Shown piece after piece: positions 8,832 to 17,780 of a stretch of DNA of 34,566 bases. Each line of letters begins with the position of its first letter. Positions within the stretch are counted from its first letter, which is position 1. This DNA comes from Alphaproteobacteria bacterium (GTDB lineage: Bacteria; Pseudomonadota; Alphaproteobacteria; Geminicoccales; Geminicoccaceae): NCBI GenBank assembly GCA_030431615.1, contig JAUIID010000030.1, positions 1-34,566 on the forward strand, given 5' to 3'. The notes beneath the pieces are model-generated. The model searched no databases. It was given only the letters and a program-made list of their open reading frames with translations, and was not told the origin of the DNA. A program made the position numbers and the translations under genes.

Positions 8832-9844
8832 TAGCGGGCCCTCGGATCGAGCGTGCGGTAAAGCAGGTCGGAGAGCAGGTTGATGCCGATGAAGACGCAG
8901 CCGACGACGATGGTGCCGCCGAGGACCGCGTTCATGTCGGCGTTGAGCAGCGAGTTGGTGATGTAGAGGCCGAGGCCGGGCCAGGCGAAGATGATCTCGG
9001 TCAGGACCGAGCCCTCGAGCAGGTTGGCGTAGGACAGGGCGATCACGGTCACCAGCGGCACGGCGGTGTTGCCGAGCGCGTGGCGCCAGATGACACGGAA
9101 CTCGGAGATGCCCTTGACCCGGGCAGTCAGGATGTACTCCTGGCGGAGCTGCTCGAGCATCAGGCTTCGGGTCATGCGGCTGATATAGGCGAGGCTGAAA
9201 TAGCCCAGGATCGAGGCGGGCAGGATGAGGTGGGCCAGTGCGTTCCGCCAGACCTGCCAGTCGCCGGCGATGGCGGCATCGATCAGCAGCACGCCGGTCA
9301 CCGAAGGCACGAGGTCGTCGTAGAAGACGTCGAGCCGGCCGGGACCGGGCACCCACTCGAGCCGGGCGTAGAAGACGAGCAGGCCGATCAGGCCGAGCCA
9401 GAAGATCGGCATCGAGTAGCCGACCAGGCCGAGCAGGCGGACGAGCTGATCCGGCCAGCGGCCCTGATGGACGGCGGCGATGACCCCCATCGGCACGCCG
9501 AGGAGGACGCCGAGCAGCGTCGCCACCGTGGCGAGCTCGAGGGTCGCCGGAAAGACCCGAAGGATGTCCGACAGCACCGGCTGGGCGGTCAGCACGCTCT
9601 GGCCGAGATCGCCCTCGAGCACCCGCTGCAGGTAGTTCCAGAACTGCTGCCAGAGCGGCAGGTCGAGGCCCATCTCGGCCCGCACCCGGGCGTAGACGGC
9701 GGGCGACGCCCGGTCGCCCACGGCGGCCAGCACCGGATCGACCGGCACGACCCGGCCGATCAGGAACGTGACGATGAGCAGGCCCAGGAAGGTCAGGGCC
9801 AGGGTCGCGAGGAACCTGAGCAGAGTGCCGGCCGACCTCAACAT
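8831..9844 (-). CDS. Peptide-type ABC transporter permease (DppB type)
   Basis: A 337-residue permease with one N-terminal membrane helix (about residues 8-30), the family segment around AEMGLDLPLWQQFWNYLQ and GDLGQS, and five further helices. The EAA loop QEYILTARVKGISEFRVIWRHAL is the ATPase contact. The ATG at 9844 begins directly before the first helix. A longer frame to 9949 would run into the binding-protein gene and has no matching signal. The gap to the binding-protein stop is 37 bases. An insertion between helices around residues 180-220 (LEWVPGPGRLDVFYDDLVPSV) is normal for this family and contributes to the periplasmic face. Confidence 0.92.
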   Translation of the reverse strand: MLRSAGTLLRFLATLALTFLGLLIVTFLIGRVVPVDPVLAAVGDRASPAVYARVRAEMGLDLPLWQQFWNYLQRVLEGDLGQSVLTAQPVLSDILRVFPATLELATVATLLGVLLGVPMGVIAAVHQGRWPDQLVRLLGLVGYSMPIFWLGLIGLLVFYARLEWVPGPGRLDVFYDDLVPSVTGVLLIDAAIAGDWQVWRNALAHLILPASILGYFSLAYISRMTRSLMLEQLRQEYILTARVKGISEFRVIWRHALGNTAVPLVTVIALSYANLLEGSVLTEIIFAWPGLGLYITNSLLNADMNAVLGGTIVVGCVFIGINLLSDLLYRTLDPRAR

Positions 9845-9881
9845 GCGAGGCCCGCCGGCACCCGAAGCGCGTGCAGCACGC

Positions 9882-11477
9882 TCAGTTCTTGGTGATCTTC
9901 CAGTAGCGGTTGTCGTCGAAGCTCGGGCCCCAGATGGTGCCCTCGACATTGCCGCGCTCGGCGATCGTCTCGATGTCCTGGAACATGATGACGAAGGGCG
10001 AGGTCTCCTGGTGGAGCTTCTGGATCTCGCGATACATCTCCGCGCGCTTGGTGGGATCGCGCTCGAGCACCGCGGCGTCGGCCATCGCCGTCATCTCCGG
10101 GATGTCCCAGGCGTTGCGCCAGGCCAGGGGCTTGGACTGGGCGTCGTCCGAGTTGTCCGGATTGCGGGCAAAGGTATCGGCGTTGGTGTGCGGGTCCTGA
10201 TAGTCCGGGCCCCAGCGGCCGATATAGATGTCGTGGTTGCGTGCCCTGTACTTGGTCAGCGTCTGCGCCCCGTCACCCGGGATCAGCTCGAGGTCGATGC
10301 CGGCTTCGGCCCAGACCGCCTGGATGGCCTGCGCCATCTCGGTGACGGGGGTGATGCTCCGCACATCCATGGTGACCGAGAAGCCGTCCGGCAGGCCGGC
10401 CTCGGCGAGCAGCTCCTTGGCCCGCTCGACGTCGAGCGAGTAGGGCTTGTCCTCGAGGACGCCGAGGAAGCCGATGGGCAGGAAGGACTGGTGGACCACC
10501 ATGTCGCCCTGGACCAGGGTGTCGACCATTTCCTGGTAGGGAATCAGCCACTTGAGGGCTTCGCGGACCTCCGGCTTGGCGAGGTTCTCGTTCTTCTGGT
10601 TCAGGCCGAGATAGTAGATGGCACCTTTCGGCACCGACTCGATGACGATGTCGGGGCTGGCCTCGAGGGCCGTCACCTGATCCGGGCCGAGATTGCGGGC
10701 GACGTCGATATCGCCCTTCTCGATCAGCAATTGCTGGGTCGCCGCCTCGCCGATGTGGCGGGTGATCACGCGGGTGACGCCGGGTGCGCCGAGGAAATAG
10801 TCCGGGTTGGCGTCGAGGGTCAGGCTCTCGTTCGGCTTCCAGGCGCGGAGGATGAACGGGCCGGAGCCGGCCGAATTGGTCTTCAACCAGGCGTAGCCGA
10901 GGTCGCCGTCGACCTCGTGCTCCATGACCGTCTGCTTGTCGACGACCGAGCCGACACCGGCGGTGAGGCAGTAGAGGAGGAAGGTCGGGGCATAGGCCTG
11001 GTCGACCTCGATGGTCACCTCCATCGGCCCGCTGGCGCGGATCTTCTCCTCCACATTGTCGGCGCTGAAGCCGAACTGGGTGAGGATGAAGGCCGGCGAC
11101 ATGTCGAGCTTGACCACGCGCTGCAGCGAGAAGGCGACGTCCTCGGCGGTCAGCGGGTTGCCGGAATGAAACTTGATGCCGTCCCTGATCTTGAAGACGT
11201 AGGTCTTGCCGTCCTCGGAGACCTCCCAGCTCTCGGCGACGTGGCCCTGGATGTTCTCCACGTCGTCGACCGGATAGGTGATCAGCCGGTCATAGACCTG
11301 GGCGCTGTATTCGGCCCCGGAGAATTCGAAGATCTCGGCCGGGTCGAGGGTGATGATGTCGTCGATGGTCATCGCCTGGACGAAGACGTCGTCAGGCGTC
11401 GCGGCCTCGCTCGCCGGACCGGGTGCGGCCAGCACCAGGGCGGAGCCGAGCAGCAGGGAAAGCGTCAGGTGCTTCAT
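9882..11477 (-). CDS. Periplasmic substrate-binding protein of the peptide-type ABC importer (SBP family 5)
   Basis: A 531-residue extracytoplasmic solute-binding protein and the first gene of the importer operon. A signal peptide covers about residues 1-27 (hydrophobic core LTLSLLLGSALVLAA). The family 5 layout is clear: the N-terminal lobe with LDPAEIFEFSGAEYSAQVYDRL, the signature block VAESWEVSEDGKTYVFKIRDGIKFHSG with TAEDVAFSLQRV after it, and the C-terminal lobe with GRWGPDYQDPHTNADTF. An AAGGAGG ribosome binding site precedes the ATG at 11477; the longer frame to 11621 crosses a hairpin and lacks one. The ligand could be a peptide, opine, glutathione-like compound or sugar; the sequence does not decide. 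Confidence 0.92.
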   Translation of the reverse strand: MKHLTLSLLLGSALVLAAPGPASEAATPDDVFVQAMTIDDIITLDPAEIFEFSGAEYSAQVYDRLITYPVDDVENIQGHVAESWEVSEDGKTYVFKIRDGIKFHSGNPLTAEDVAFSLQRVVKLDMSPAFILTQFGFSADNVEEKIRASGPMEVTIEVDQAYAPTFLLYCLTAGVGSVVDKQTVMEHEVDGDLGYAWLKTNSAGSGPFILRAWKPNESLTLDANPDYFLGAPGVTRVITRHIGEAATQQLLIEKGDIDVARNLGPDQVTALEASPDIVIESVPKGAIYYLGLNQKNENLAKPEVREALKWLIPYQEMVDTLVQGDMVVHQSFLPIGFLGVLEDKPYSLDVERAKELLAEAGLPDGFSVTMDVRSITPVTEMAQAIQAVWAEAGIDLELIPGDGAQTLTKYRARNHDIYIGRWGPDYQDPHTNADTFARNPDNSDDAQSKPLAWRNAWDIPEMTAMADAAVLERDPTKRAEMYREIQKLHQETSPFVIMFQDIETIAERGNVEGTIWGPSFDDNRYWKITKN

Positions 11478-11510
11478 GAAACGTACCTCCTTGGACCGGG
11501 GCGAATATGC

Positions 11511-11547
11511 CCTTCGGGTCGACCGGCGCTCTTGTTCGACCCGAAGG
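11511..11547 (-). terminator. Strong hairpin between DUF2950 and the ABC importer
   Basis: Perfect 12-base arms CCTTCGGGTCGA (11511-11522) and TCGACCCGAAGG (11536-11547) flank a 13-base loop. It begins 53 bases after the DUF2950 stop and ends about 34 bases before the binding-protein ATG. It most likely terminates the long upstream operon and separates it from the importer. It could also act as a leader structure of the importer mRNA. No T-run follows. Confidence 0.65.
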
Positions 11548-11599
11548 TGGAAGAATCCGCGAAAGAAGGCAACGGCGGTGAGCGCCGGACCCGGCTGCG

Positions 11600-12517
11600 T
11601 CAGTCCTCGACCACGACCCACTCGTCGGCGGCGGGATCGAACGCCGTGGTCGCCTCGGCGACAGTGGCGGTCTCCTCGCCGAGGTCGGCTTCGTAGATTT
11701 CGCCGAACTGGTTGACGATGAAGCTCATGATGCCCGAGTTGCCGTAATCGGCGGGCCAGGCGAGCAGGCCGAAGCCGGCGAGCATCCGGCCGTTGATCAG
11801 GTACTCGTAGGCGCCGCCCGGGGCATTCTCGCCCTGCCCTGTCAGCACCTTGAAGCGGTAGCCGTAATAGGGCTCGCCGCTCTCGCGATACTCGAGGTAG
11901 TCAGCCTCGCTGCTGGCGAGCGGCGCCAGCGGGCTCGGCTCCTCGCCGGCCGCCGTCGGCCAGAACAGGCCGTCATGCTCGCCCGCTGTGCTGATGAGCC
12001 GCTGGGCGAACTCGGGCACGCCGTCGCCATTGCGGTCGACCGAGCCGTAGAGCCGCTGCGCCTCGACATAGGCCCGGGCCGCGGCGATGGCGGCAAGCTC
12101 GTTCTCGCCGATCCGTCGATCGATGATCTCCTCGAGCCCGGCCTCGGTGTCGAAGACCCAGCCATCGGCCGTCTCGACCAAGGGGATCGGCATCGGCCAG
12201 CCGGCCCGGCCGATCAGCACGTCGAAGGTGCCGGGCACGTCGCCTGGGGCCAGCGTCAGGGCCTCGGCCGCGGCATTGCGCACGGCCGCGACGGTCTGCC
12301 GGGCACTGGCCGGATCGGCGCCGATCAGCTCGTCCTGGTGCTCGTCACCGAAGAGCTCGAGCAAGGCACTGCCGTCCGGTGCCGAGAGTGCGGAACGGAA
12401 CGCCTCGAGCGCCGCCTCCGGTGCCGGGAAGACCGACTGCTCGGCCTCGGCCGCGCCGGCCAGGAGAATGCTGCCCGCCATGCCGGCGACCGTCGCAATG
12501 GTGCGAATCTTGTTCAT
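11600..12517 (-). CDS. DUF2950 family exported protein
   Basis: A 305-residue protein with a signal peptide (about residues 1-25, AGAAEA before EQSVF). It has the DUF2950 layout: an N-terminal FPAPEAALEAFRSALSAPD, DGWVFDTEAGLEEIIDRRIGENELAAI in the middle, AYVEAQRLYGSVDRNGDGVPEFAQRL, DGLFWP, and the C-terminal GYRFKVLTGQG and MLAGFGLLAWPADYGNSGIMSFIVNQFGEIYEADLG. The NGDG stretch could bind calcium. The biochemical function of DUF2950 is unknown. It follows the DUF3300 gene by 11 bases; the two families often stand together in proteobacteria (prior knowledge), which suggests they act jointly in the envelope. It is the last gene before the hairpin at 11511-11547. Confidence 0.9.
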   Translation of the reverse strand: MNKIRTIATVAGMAGSILLAGAAEAEQSVFPAPEAALEAFRSALSAPDGSALLELFGDEHQDELIGADPASARQTVAAVRNAAAEALTLAPGDVPGTFDVLIGRAGWPMPIPLVETADGWVFDTEAGLEEIIDRRIGENELAAIAAARAYVEAQRLYGSVDRNGDGVPEFAQRLISTAGEHDGLFWPTAAGEEPSPLAPLASSEADYLEYRESGEPYYGYRFKVLTGQGENAPGGAYEYLINGRMLAGFGLLAWPADYGNSGIMSFIVNQFGEIYEADLGEETATVAEATTAFDPAADEWVVVED

Positions 12518-12528
12518 GGACCTGCTCC

Positions 12529-14136
12529 TCAGCCCCTGCCACGCCTGCCGCCGCGGCTCTTCTTGCCACGATTCGATTTGCCTTGTGCCTGCTTCTTGCC
12601 GCCCCGCTTGGGCGACATCGCCTGCCGCTTGCCGCCGCCGCGACTCTGCGCCGCCTGCGGCCGGGAACCGCCCGACCTGGCCGTCGCCTTCTGACGGCTC
12701 TGCTTGCCGCGCTGCGCATCCTTCTTGGTCTGGCTCGGCCGCTTGATGTCGGCGACGCCACCCTTCTTCTGCTTCGGCGCCTTGACCGCCTTGGTGTCGC
12801 GCGGCTGCCTGCGCTCGACCTTGGCCGGCCGGTCGCGATCACGCTGCGGCAGGCTGACATCGCGCCGCTGCTCGCGCTGGCGGCCGGCCGAATTGCCGCC
12901 CGGCAGCGCCGCGACCTGGCGATTGCGGTCCCGCTCGCGCCGGGCACCCTGGTCGCTGCGATCGCGACGCTCGCGCAACTCCGCGTTCACGCGGTTCTTC
13001 TGGTCGCGATCGAGGTCCAGGCGGTCGCCATCGCCGCCGAGGACGATCGTGCTGTCCTCGATATTGATGTCGTTGCGTCGGTTGTTGTTGCCGCCGTTGT
13101 TGTGATCGTGGTCGTCGTCGTCATCGAAGATGGCGTAGCCGAGCAGGCCGCCGATCGCGGCACCGCCGAGAAAGGTTGCCGTCGAGCCCCAGGCGGAGCT
13201 CGTCGGCTGCGAATAGGCAACAGGCGGCGGTGCCGCGGCATAGACGGGCGCCTGCGCGTAGGTCGGATCGACCGGGGCGGCATAGCTCGACGCATAGGGA
13301 TCGGCCTCGGCGTAGCCGGACTCGTCGACATACTCGCCTTCCGTGCCGGCCTCGGCCTCGGCCGTCTCGACCGGAGCTTCTTCCTCGGCAGCCGTCTCGG
13401 CCGGAACCTCCTCCTCGACGACCTCGGTCTCGGCTTCCCCGGCCACCTCCGCCTCGTCGGCGCCTGCCGGCTCCTCGGCCGCAGCCGCGTCGGCTGCCGC
13501 CGTTTCGTCGGCCGTCTCGTCGGCGGCAGCGTCGCTCACCGTCTCGAGCGAGCCCAGCAACGCGAAGCCGTCATATTGCGGGATCGAGACCTGGTCCGGC
13601 GAGGTCGGGCGGATCTCGATGATGCCATCGGTGACGACGACGTCCTGCACCTCGTTGGATTCCAGGACACCCATGGTGTAGGCGCCCTGACGCAGGTCCT
13701 GGATCGAATCCTGCACGTCCTCGAGCTGGTCGTAGACGGCGTCACCCATGGCCTCGGTCCAGTCGAGATGCTCGTTCATCTCGGCCAGGACCGACGGGTA
13801 GCCCAGAAGCGCCGTGACCGCCGGATCCCAGTCCGCCGACGGCTCCAGTGTCTGGTCCTCCTGATAGCTCTGGATGAACCGGTCGGCCTGGACGACGTCG
13901 ACCGGGAACATCGCCGCCTGCAGGACGACCGCGAGAAGCGGGTCGGGATAGAGGGCAACGGGTGCCACGAGCGCCCTCACCTCGTCCTCGACCACCAGCG
14001 TCTCCGGCGCCGCCGCATCGTCGGCTTCGGCGTCTTGCGCCAGGGCATCGATGGGGGCCGCGAGCAGCAGCGCCAGGAGCGTTCCCCGCCACAGCCTGCG
14101 CCAGCCATCCTGGCGCATGGATCGGGTCCTCGGCAT
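12529..14136 (-). CDS. DUF3300 family exported protein with a basic tail
   Basis: A 535-residue secreted protein. A signal peptide spans about residues 1-32. The DUF3300 domain (about 45-190) shows its usual opening LVAPVALYPDPLLAVVLQAA and later DWDPAVTALLGYPSVLAEMN. It is followed by an Ala/Glu-rich low-complexity stretch (about 195-275), a Gly/Ala membrane-like segment (TATFLGGAAIGGLLGYAIF), an Asp/Asn-rich patch, and a tail of about 150 residues very rich in Arg, Lys, Gly and Gln. The negatively charged middle and positively charged tail suggest interaction with other envelope polymers or nucleic acid (inference). The ATG at 14136 has a GAGAGGTG ribosome binding site. It lies 11 bases after the hydrolase gene and 11 before DUF2950, so the three form one transcript. 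Confidence 0.87.
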   Translation of the reverse strand: MPRTRSMRQDGWRRLWRGTLLALLLAAPIDALAQDAEADDAAAPETLVVEDEVRALVAPVALYPDPLLAVVLQAAMFPVDVVQADRFIQSYQEDQTLEPSADWDPAVTALLGYPSVLAEMNEHLDWTEAMGDAVYDQLEDVQDSIQDLRQGAYTMGVLESNEVQDVVVTDGIIEIRPTSPDQVSIPQYDGFALLGSLETVSDAAADETADETAAADAAAAEEPAGADEAEVAGEAETEVVEEEVPAETAAEEEAPVETAEAEAGTEGEYVDESGYAEADPYASSYAAPVDPTYAQAPVYAAAPPPVAYSQPTSSAWGSTATFLGGAAIGGLLGYAIFDDDDDHDHNNGGNNNRRNDINIEDSTIVLGGDGDRLDLDRDQKNRVNAELRERRDRSDQGARRERDRNRQVAALPGGNSAGRQREQRRDVSLPQRDRDRPAKVERRQPRDTKAVKAPKQKKGGVADIKRPSQTKKDAQRGKQSRQKATARSGGSRPQAAQSRGGGKRQAMSPKRGGKKQAQGKSNRGKKSRGGRRGRG

Positions 14137-14147
14137 GTTCACCTCTC

Positions 14148-15458
14148 TCACCGCATCAGGCTTTCGTCGGTCTCGCGCCACGTGCAGCGTTCGGCGACGA
14201 TCGGTGCCACGTTCGGGTTGCCGGCGCCACGCGCGATCAGCGCACCGACCCGCTCGTCCGGGCCGTAGCCCGTATGGGCGCCGAGCGGGTTGGCGACATC
14301 GCCCAGGCCCAGGAGGGAGTTCACCGCGGCAACGTTGATCGTGACGTTGGTGACGCTCGGGCAGAGGCGCGACTCGATGTACTTGTCGGCGAACTGATCG
14401 GGCACCGGGTAGCTCATCAGGTCGTTCGGGTCGGAGAAGGCGATGATCTCGGTCGTGTTGAAGAACCGCCCCGGCTTGGTCGCGTTCGGCCCGCAATAGG
14501 CATCCACCTGCCCGACCACCTGCTGGCCCTCCCGGCCGGCCTCGAGCAGCGGCAGCTGGTTCGACAGCATGAAGATCTGAATGTCACGATGGGAGAAATC
14601 GTCGGCGAGCCGCTTGATCTCCGGGTCCGCCGTGACCGGCAGCTGGGTCAGCGCCTGCATGGCGTCGAGGGTCGCCCGGCTGCCCAGGCTGTGGGTGATG
14701 ATCACGAAGTCGTCCTGCGTCACCCGGTCGCCGAAGCCGGGGAGTCCCGGTCCGCACCATGTGTTCTCGGTAAGCTCCGGCAGATCGCTCCAGCCGCTCG
14801 ACACCATCCAGCAGATCGACTGGGTGACCGACATGAGGATCGGCTCGCGCTTCTTGCCGGCATAGGCGAGCGGGTCGGGCGCGATATCGTTGACGAAGGT
14901 CCGCATCGCCTGGTTCACGGCGGCCCGGCGCAGCACGTAGTCCTGCTCCTTGTCGAAGGCGAGCAGATCCTTGTCCGGCTGGGTGATCGGCGACCAGGTC
15001 AGCTCGTAGAACAGGAGATCGCGCCGCCGGCTGGCGTCGGAGAGGCGCGTGACGTTGATCTCGCCCAGGTCCTGGTCGGGAAACTCCTGATGCGCGATGA
15101 CGATGCGCTTCGGCCGGGGTGCGCGAATCTCGAGGCCGAGCGAGGTCGCGAGGTTCTGGCGCAGCGCCGTGCCGTGGCCGGGCGCATGCGTGCCGATGCC
15201 GTGCACGTAGAGCACCTTGACCTCGGGCCGGTCCGTGTCGCCTTCCTCGAAGGGCGGCAGGGCATCCTGGGCCGCGAGGAAAGGCTCGACGCCGACGAAC
15301 GGCCGACCTTCCACCTCGCAGGCCCGGGTGTCCTCGGCCGGCTCGCCGGTGCCTTCCAGCACGGCCTGCGTGACGCCCCGACCGAAGCTTTCACAGCCGG
15401 CCAGCCCCAGCGTGGCGAGCAGGGCCAGGATGAGCGGCCGACTACGCTTCATTGGCAT
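14148..15458 (-). CDS. Lipoprotein with alpha/beta-hydrolase fold
   Basis: A 436-residue protein with a lipoprotein signal: a basic start (MKRSRP), a hydrophobic core and the lipobox LAGC near residues 19-22, so it is probably anchored to a membrane by Cys22. After about 80 residues it shows KVLYVHGIGTHAPGHG, an oxyanion-type motif of alpha/beta hydrolases, and later IITHSLGSRATLDAM with the likely nucleophile Ser in H-S-L-G. The substrate is unknown; lipid or polymer esters are possible. Two starts compete: 15458 (4 bases after GGAGG) and 15452 (10 bases after). It sits about 100 bases after the FGE gene and 11 bases before DUF3300. Confidence 0.8.
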   Translation of the reverse strand: MPMKRSRPLILALLATLGLAGCESFGRGVTQAVLEGTGEPAEDTRACEVEGRPFVGVEPFLAAQDALPPFEEGDTDRPEVKVLYVHGIGTHAPGHGTALRQNLATSLGLEIRAPRPKRIVIAHQEFPDQDLGEINVTRLSDASRRRDLLFYELTWSPITQPDKDLLAFDKEQDYVLRRAAVNQAMRTFVNDIAPDPLAYAGKKREPILMSVTQSICWMVSSGWSDLPELTENTWCGPGLPGFGDRVTQDDFVIITHSLGSRATLDAMQALTQLPVTADPEIKRLADDFSHRDIQIFMLSNQLPLLEAGREGQQVVGQVDAYCGPNATKPGRFFNTTEIIAFSDPNDLMSYPVPDQFADKYIESRLCPSVTNVTINVAAVNSLLGLGDVANPLGAHTGYGPDERVGALIARGAGNPNVAPIVAERCTWRETDESLMR

Positions 15459-15490
15459 CTCGCCTCCCCTTGTTGCCCGTTTCGAACGAG

Positions 15491-15512
15491 CCGGCCTCGC
15501 TTATCAGGCCGG
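15491..15512 (-). terminator. Hairpin between the FGE and hydrolase genes
   Basis: Perfect 7-base arms CCGGCCT and AGGCCGG with an 8-base loop, about 46 bases after the FGE stop and 33 before the hydrolase start. A perfect 12-base palindrome CTGTTGCAACAG lies at 15536-15547, nearer the FGE stop. This gap could hold a terminator plus a new promoter, or an attenuator inside a longer operon; the sequence does not decide. Confidence 0.35.
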
Positions 15513-15558
15513 ACGTGCAAAGTGAACTGTCCATGCTGTTGCAACAGGTTCCGGCCAC

Positions 15559-16566
15559 TCAACCCGCGCCTTCGCGCAGGACGGTGCGAAAGCCGATATG
15601 GTTCGAGCTCAGATCGGGCTCCTGCGGCTGGCGCGCCGCCGGGCGATAGCGGAGGCAGAAATTGGGGGCGCAGAGCCAGGAGCCACCCTTGACCACGACC
15701 TGCGGCATCCGCGTCGGGCTGTAGCGGGCGGAAAGCTCAGGCGCGGGGCCGGCCGGATCGATGGCGGGCTCGGGGAAATGGCCCGGCAGGTAATAGTCCC
15801 GCGCGTACTCCCAGACATTGCCGCCCATGTCGAAGAGACCGTAGCCATTGGCCTCGTAGCAGCCGACCGGGGCCGTGCCATGATGGCCGTCGAGCGCCTC
15901 GTCGGTCACCGGAAAGCTGCCCTGCCAGGAGTTGGCGAGCCAGCCCTGGACGGGATCGTAGCTGTCGCCCCAGGTGTAGGTGGCACCCTCGAGGCCGCCG
16001 CGTGCCGCGAACTCCCACTCCGCCTCGGTCGGCAGGTCGTGGCCGAGCCATTCGGCATAGGCGAGCGCGTCGGCGTGGGCGATCTGCACGACGGGATGGT
16101 TGTCGAGGCCCTCGATCGAGCTTTCGGGGCCCGCCGGGTGGCGCCAGTCGGCGCCCGGCACGTAGCGCCACCACTGGGCGATGCCGCCCTCGAGGTCGGC
16201 GGTCTCGGGCTCGTGGAAGACCATGCCGCCCGGCACCAGAAGCTCGGGCGGCAGGCCCGGGTACTCGGCCGGATCGAGGCCCGCCTCGGCCACGGTGACA
16301 TAGCCCGTCGCCTCGACGAAGGCGCGGAACTGGGCGTTGGTCACCTCGTGCCGATCAATCATGAAAGGCGAGAGCGTCACTTCGTGCGGCGCCTGCTCCT
16401 CCGGCCGCTCGTCGGGGTCGCCCATCGTGAAGGTGCCGCCCGGAATGGCCACCATGCCGGCGGTCGTCCCGTCGCCGGCCGGCAGCCCGTCATAGGCCTC
16501 GCAGAGCTGGTCCGCGGCGGCCGGTCCGGCGGCAAGGAGAAGAACGGCAAATGCTAGTCGATTCAT
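15559..16566 (-). CDS. Exported formylglycine-generating enzyme (FGE/SUMF1 family)
   Basis: A 335-residue protein with a Sec signal peptide (MNRLAFAVLLLAAGPAAA, cleavage near residue 18) followed by a complete FGE-sulfatase domain: GGTFTMGDPDERPEEQAPHEVTL split over residues about 43-65, DRHEVTNAQFRAFVEATGY, LPTEAEWEFAARGG, GLFDMGGNVWEY and the C-terminal GGSWLCAPNFCLRYRPAAR. The two cysteines (about C299 and C304) match the spacing of the copper-binding active-site pair of true FGEs (human C336/C341), which most SUMF1-like proteins lack. It should oxidise a sulfatase cysteine to formylglycine; the arylsulfatase encoded upstream is the obvious substrate. A GTG start at 16581, overlapping the previous stop as GTGA, would add 5 residues. 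Confidence 0.88.
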   Translation of the reverse strand: MNRLAFAVLLLAAGPAAADQLCEAYDGLPAGDGTTAGMVAIPGGTFTMGDPDERPEEQAPHEVTLSPFMIDRHEVTNAQFRAFVEATGYVTVAEAGLDPAEYPGLPPELLVPGGMVFHEPETADLEGGIAQWWRYVPGADWRHPAGPESSIEGLDNHPVVQIAHADALAYAEWLGHDLPTEAEWEFAARGGLEGATYTWGDSYDPVQGWLANSWQGSFPVTDEALDGHHGTAPVGCYEANGYGLFDMGGNVWEYARDYYLPGHFPEPAIDPAGPAPELSARYSPTRMPQVVVKGGSWLCAPNFCLRYRPAARQPQEPDLSSNHIGFRTVLREGAG

Positions 16567-16577
16567 GAAGTCCCAGG

Positions 16578-17780
16578 TCACAGGAGGAGCAGCTTCTTGG
16601 CGATCTTCCAGAGCTCGGCGAATGGGAGCCGGGTCGAGCCGGCGACGACGAGCGGCAGGATGGCGGCCCCTGCCACCGGCAGGAGCGCCTCGCGGCTGAA
16701 GGTGATGGTGCGCAGCTTCTTCGCGGCAGTGTAGGTGGCGGAGGGATTCGGGATGTCGCCGACGGCCGTGGTGTCCGCGTCCCCGGCGGCGGCCAGATTG
16801 CTGCCCAGCGCCGCACGCTCTGCTGCGCGGAAGTGGCGTGTCGATGCGGCCGAGGAGGCCAGGAGCGCTCGCTGCTTGAGCCGGCCGAGCGGCCAGCGAA
16901 AGGAGAGCAGCGGCACGCCGAACAGCAGGAGCACGGTGATCAGCCAGGCGGCCATCATGTAGCCATAGGCGGTGAGCCCCAAGGCATCCTGCTGGAACGC
17001 CTTGGCGGTCGCCGCGGCGAGCACGCAGCTCATGGCCAGCACCATGGCGGAAAAGGCGTTGGGGTACTGGCCGATGAAGGCGAGGCCGCCGACCCCGTCC
17101 GGATGGGTGACGACGAGCCGCAGCTCGAGCCTCGAGATCTCGTAGAGCAGCAGTGCCCAGACGAGATGGCGCCAGAGCCAGCGGAGCAGGAGGAACCAGA
17201 AGAGCGGGCCGCTGACCAGGGCGACATACCAGCCGGCAACGCTGAGATGCTCCGCACCGGGTGCGCCGGCGGTAAGCCAGGAGCTGGCATGGGCGGCGGC
17301 CCCCGCATAGGCGCCGACGAACGTCGCCGCATAGGCGAGCACGACGCAGGCGATCTCGGCCACGGAGGAGTCGCGACGCCGGAGTGCTCGCGCGAGTGCG
17401 GCACCCGCGGGCGCCATGGCACCGGGTGCCAGAAGCGGCGTCTCGACGAACTGCCGCAGATGCAGCTTCAGGCGTTCCGCGACCAGCCGCTCCATGAGGA
17501 CGAGAATCGCGATCGCCGCCACGAAACGGGCCCAGACACCCCAGTCGAGCAGGAAGGGCCGTTCGTTGAACGGGCCCCAGGCGGTGCCGCTGAAGATCGA
17601 GATGATGAGCGGGACAACGAACGCGATCGCCACGAAGATCGCCGCCCGTCGCGGCGCCGTCGCCGCCTTGTCGTGCAGGAGAGCGAACCGCGCCTGAAGC
17701 TCCGCGAAGGGCCCGCCCTGGGCAATGTCGAAGCGGTCGAACCGCTCCGCCATCGACTTTTCGGTATCGGCGTCGGTCAC
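16578..17780 (-). CDS. Multi-pass membrane protein of unknown function
   Basis: A protein of about 400 residues with roughly seven membrane helices: near residues 45-65, 83-100, 140-165, 185-215, 245-265 and 275-298, plus a C-terminal hydrophobic stretch. A soluble loop of about 70 residues precedes the last one. Helix pairs flank THPDGVGGLAFIG, a motif I have seen in uncharacterised bacterial membrane proteins. No catalytic signature is visible. The GTG at 17780 is chosen because GAGG stands 5 bases before it; an ATG at 17753 is possible but has no ribosome binding site. Its stop overlaps a possible GTG start of the FGE gene, so the two are tightly coupled, and it lies 142 bases after batD. 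It may anchor or export something for the FGE or the Bat-like complex (inference). Confidence 0.75.
   Translation of the reverse strand: MTDADTEKSMAERFDRFDIAQGGPFAELQARFALLHDKAATAPRRAAIFVAIAFVVPLIISIFSGTAWGPFNERPFLLDWGVWARFVAAIAILVLMERLVAERLKLHLRQFVETPLLAPGAMAPAGAALARALRRRDSSVAEIACVVLAYAATFVGAYAGAAAHASSWLTAGAPGAEHLSVAGWYVALVSGPLFWFLLLRWLWRHLVWALLLYEISRLELRLVVTHPDGVGGLAFIGQYPNAFSAMVLAMSCVLAAATAKAFQQDALGLTAYGYMMAAWLITVLLLFGVPLLSFRWPLGRLKQRALLASSAASTRHFRAAERAALGSNLAAAGDADTTAVGDIPNPSATYTAAKKLRTITFSREALLPVAGAAILPLVVAGSTRLPFAELWKIAKKLLLL

Noticed and set aside
13000-13550. Tandem repeats or CRISPR-like arrays in the DUF3300 gene
   Set aside because: The repetitive look comes from Ala/Glu-rich codons of a low-complexity protein segment; there are no regular repeat and spacer units.
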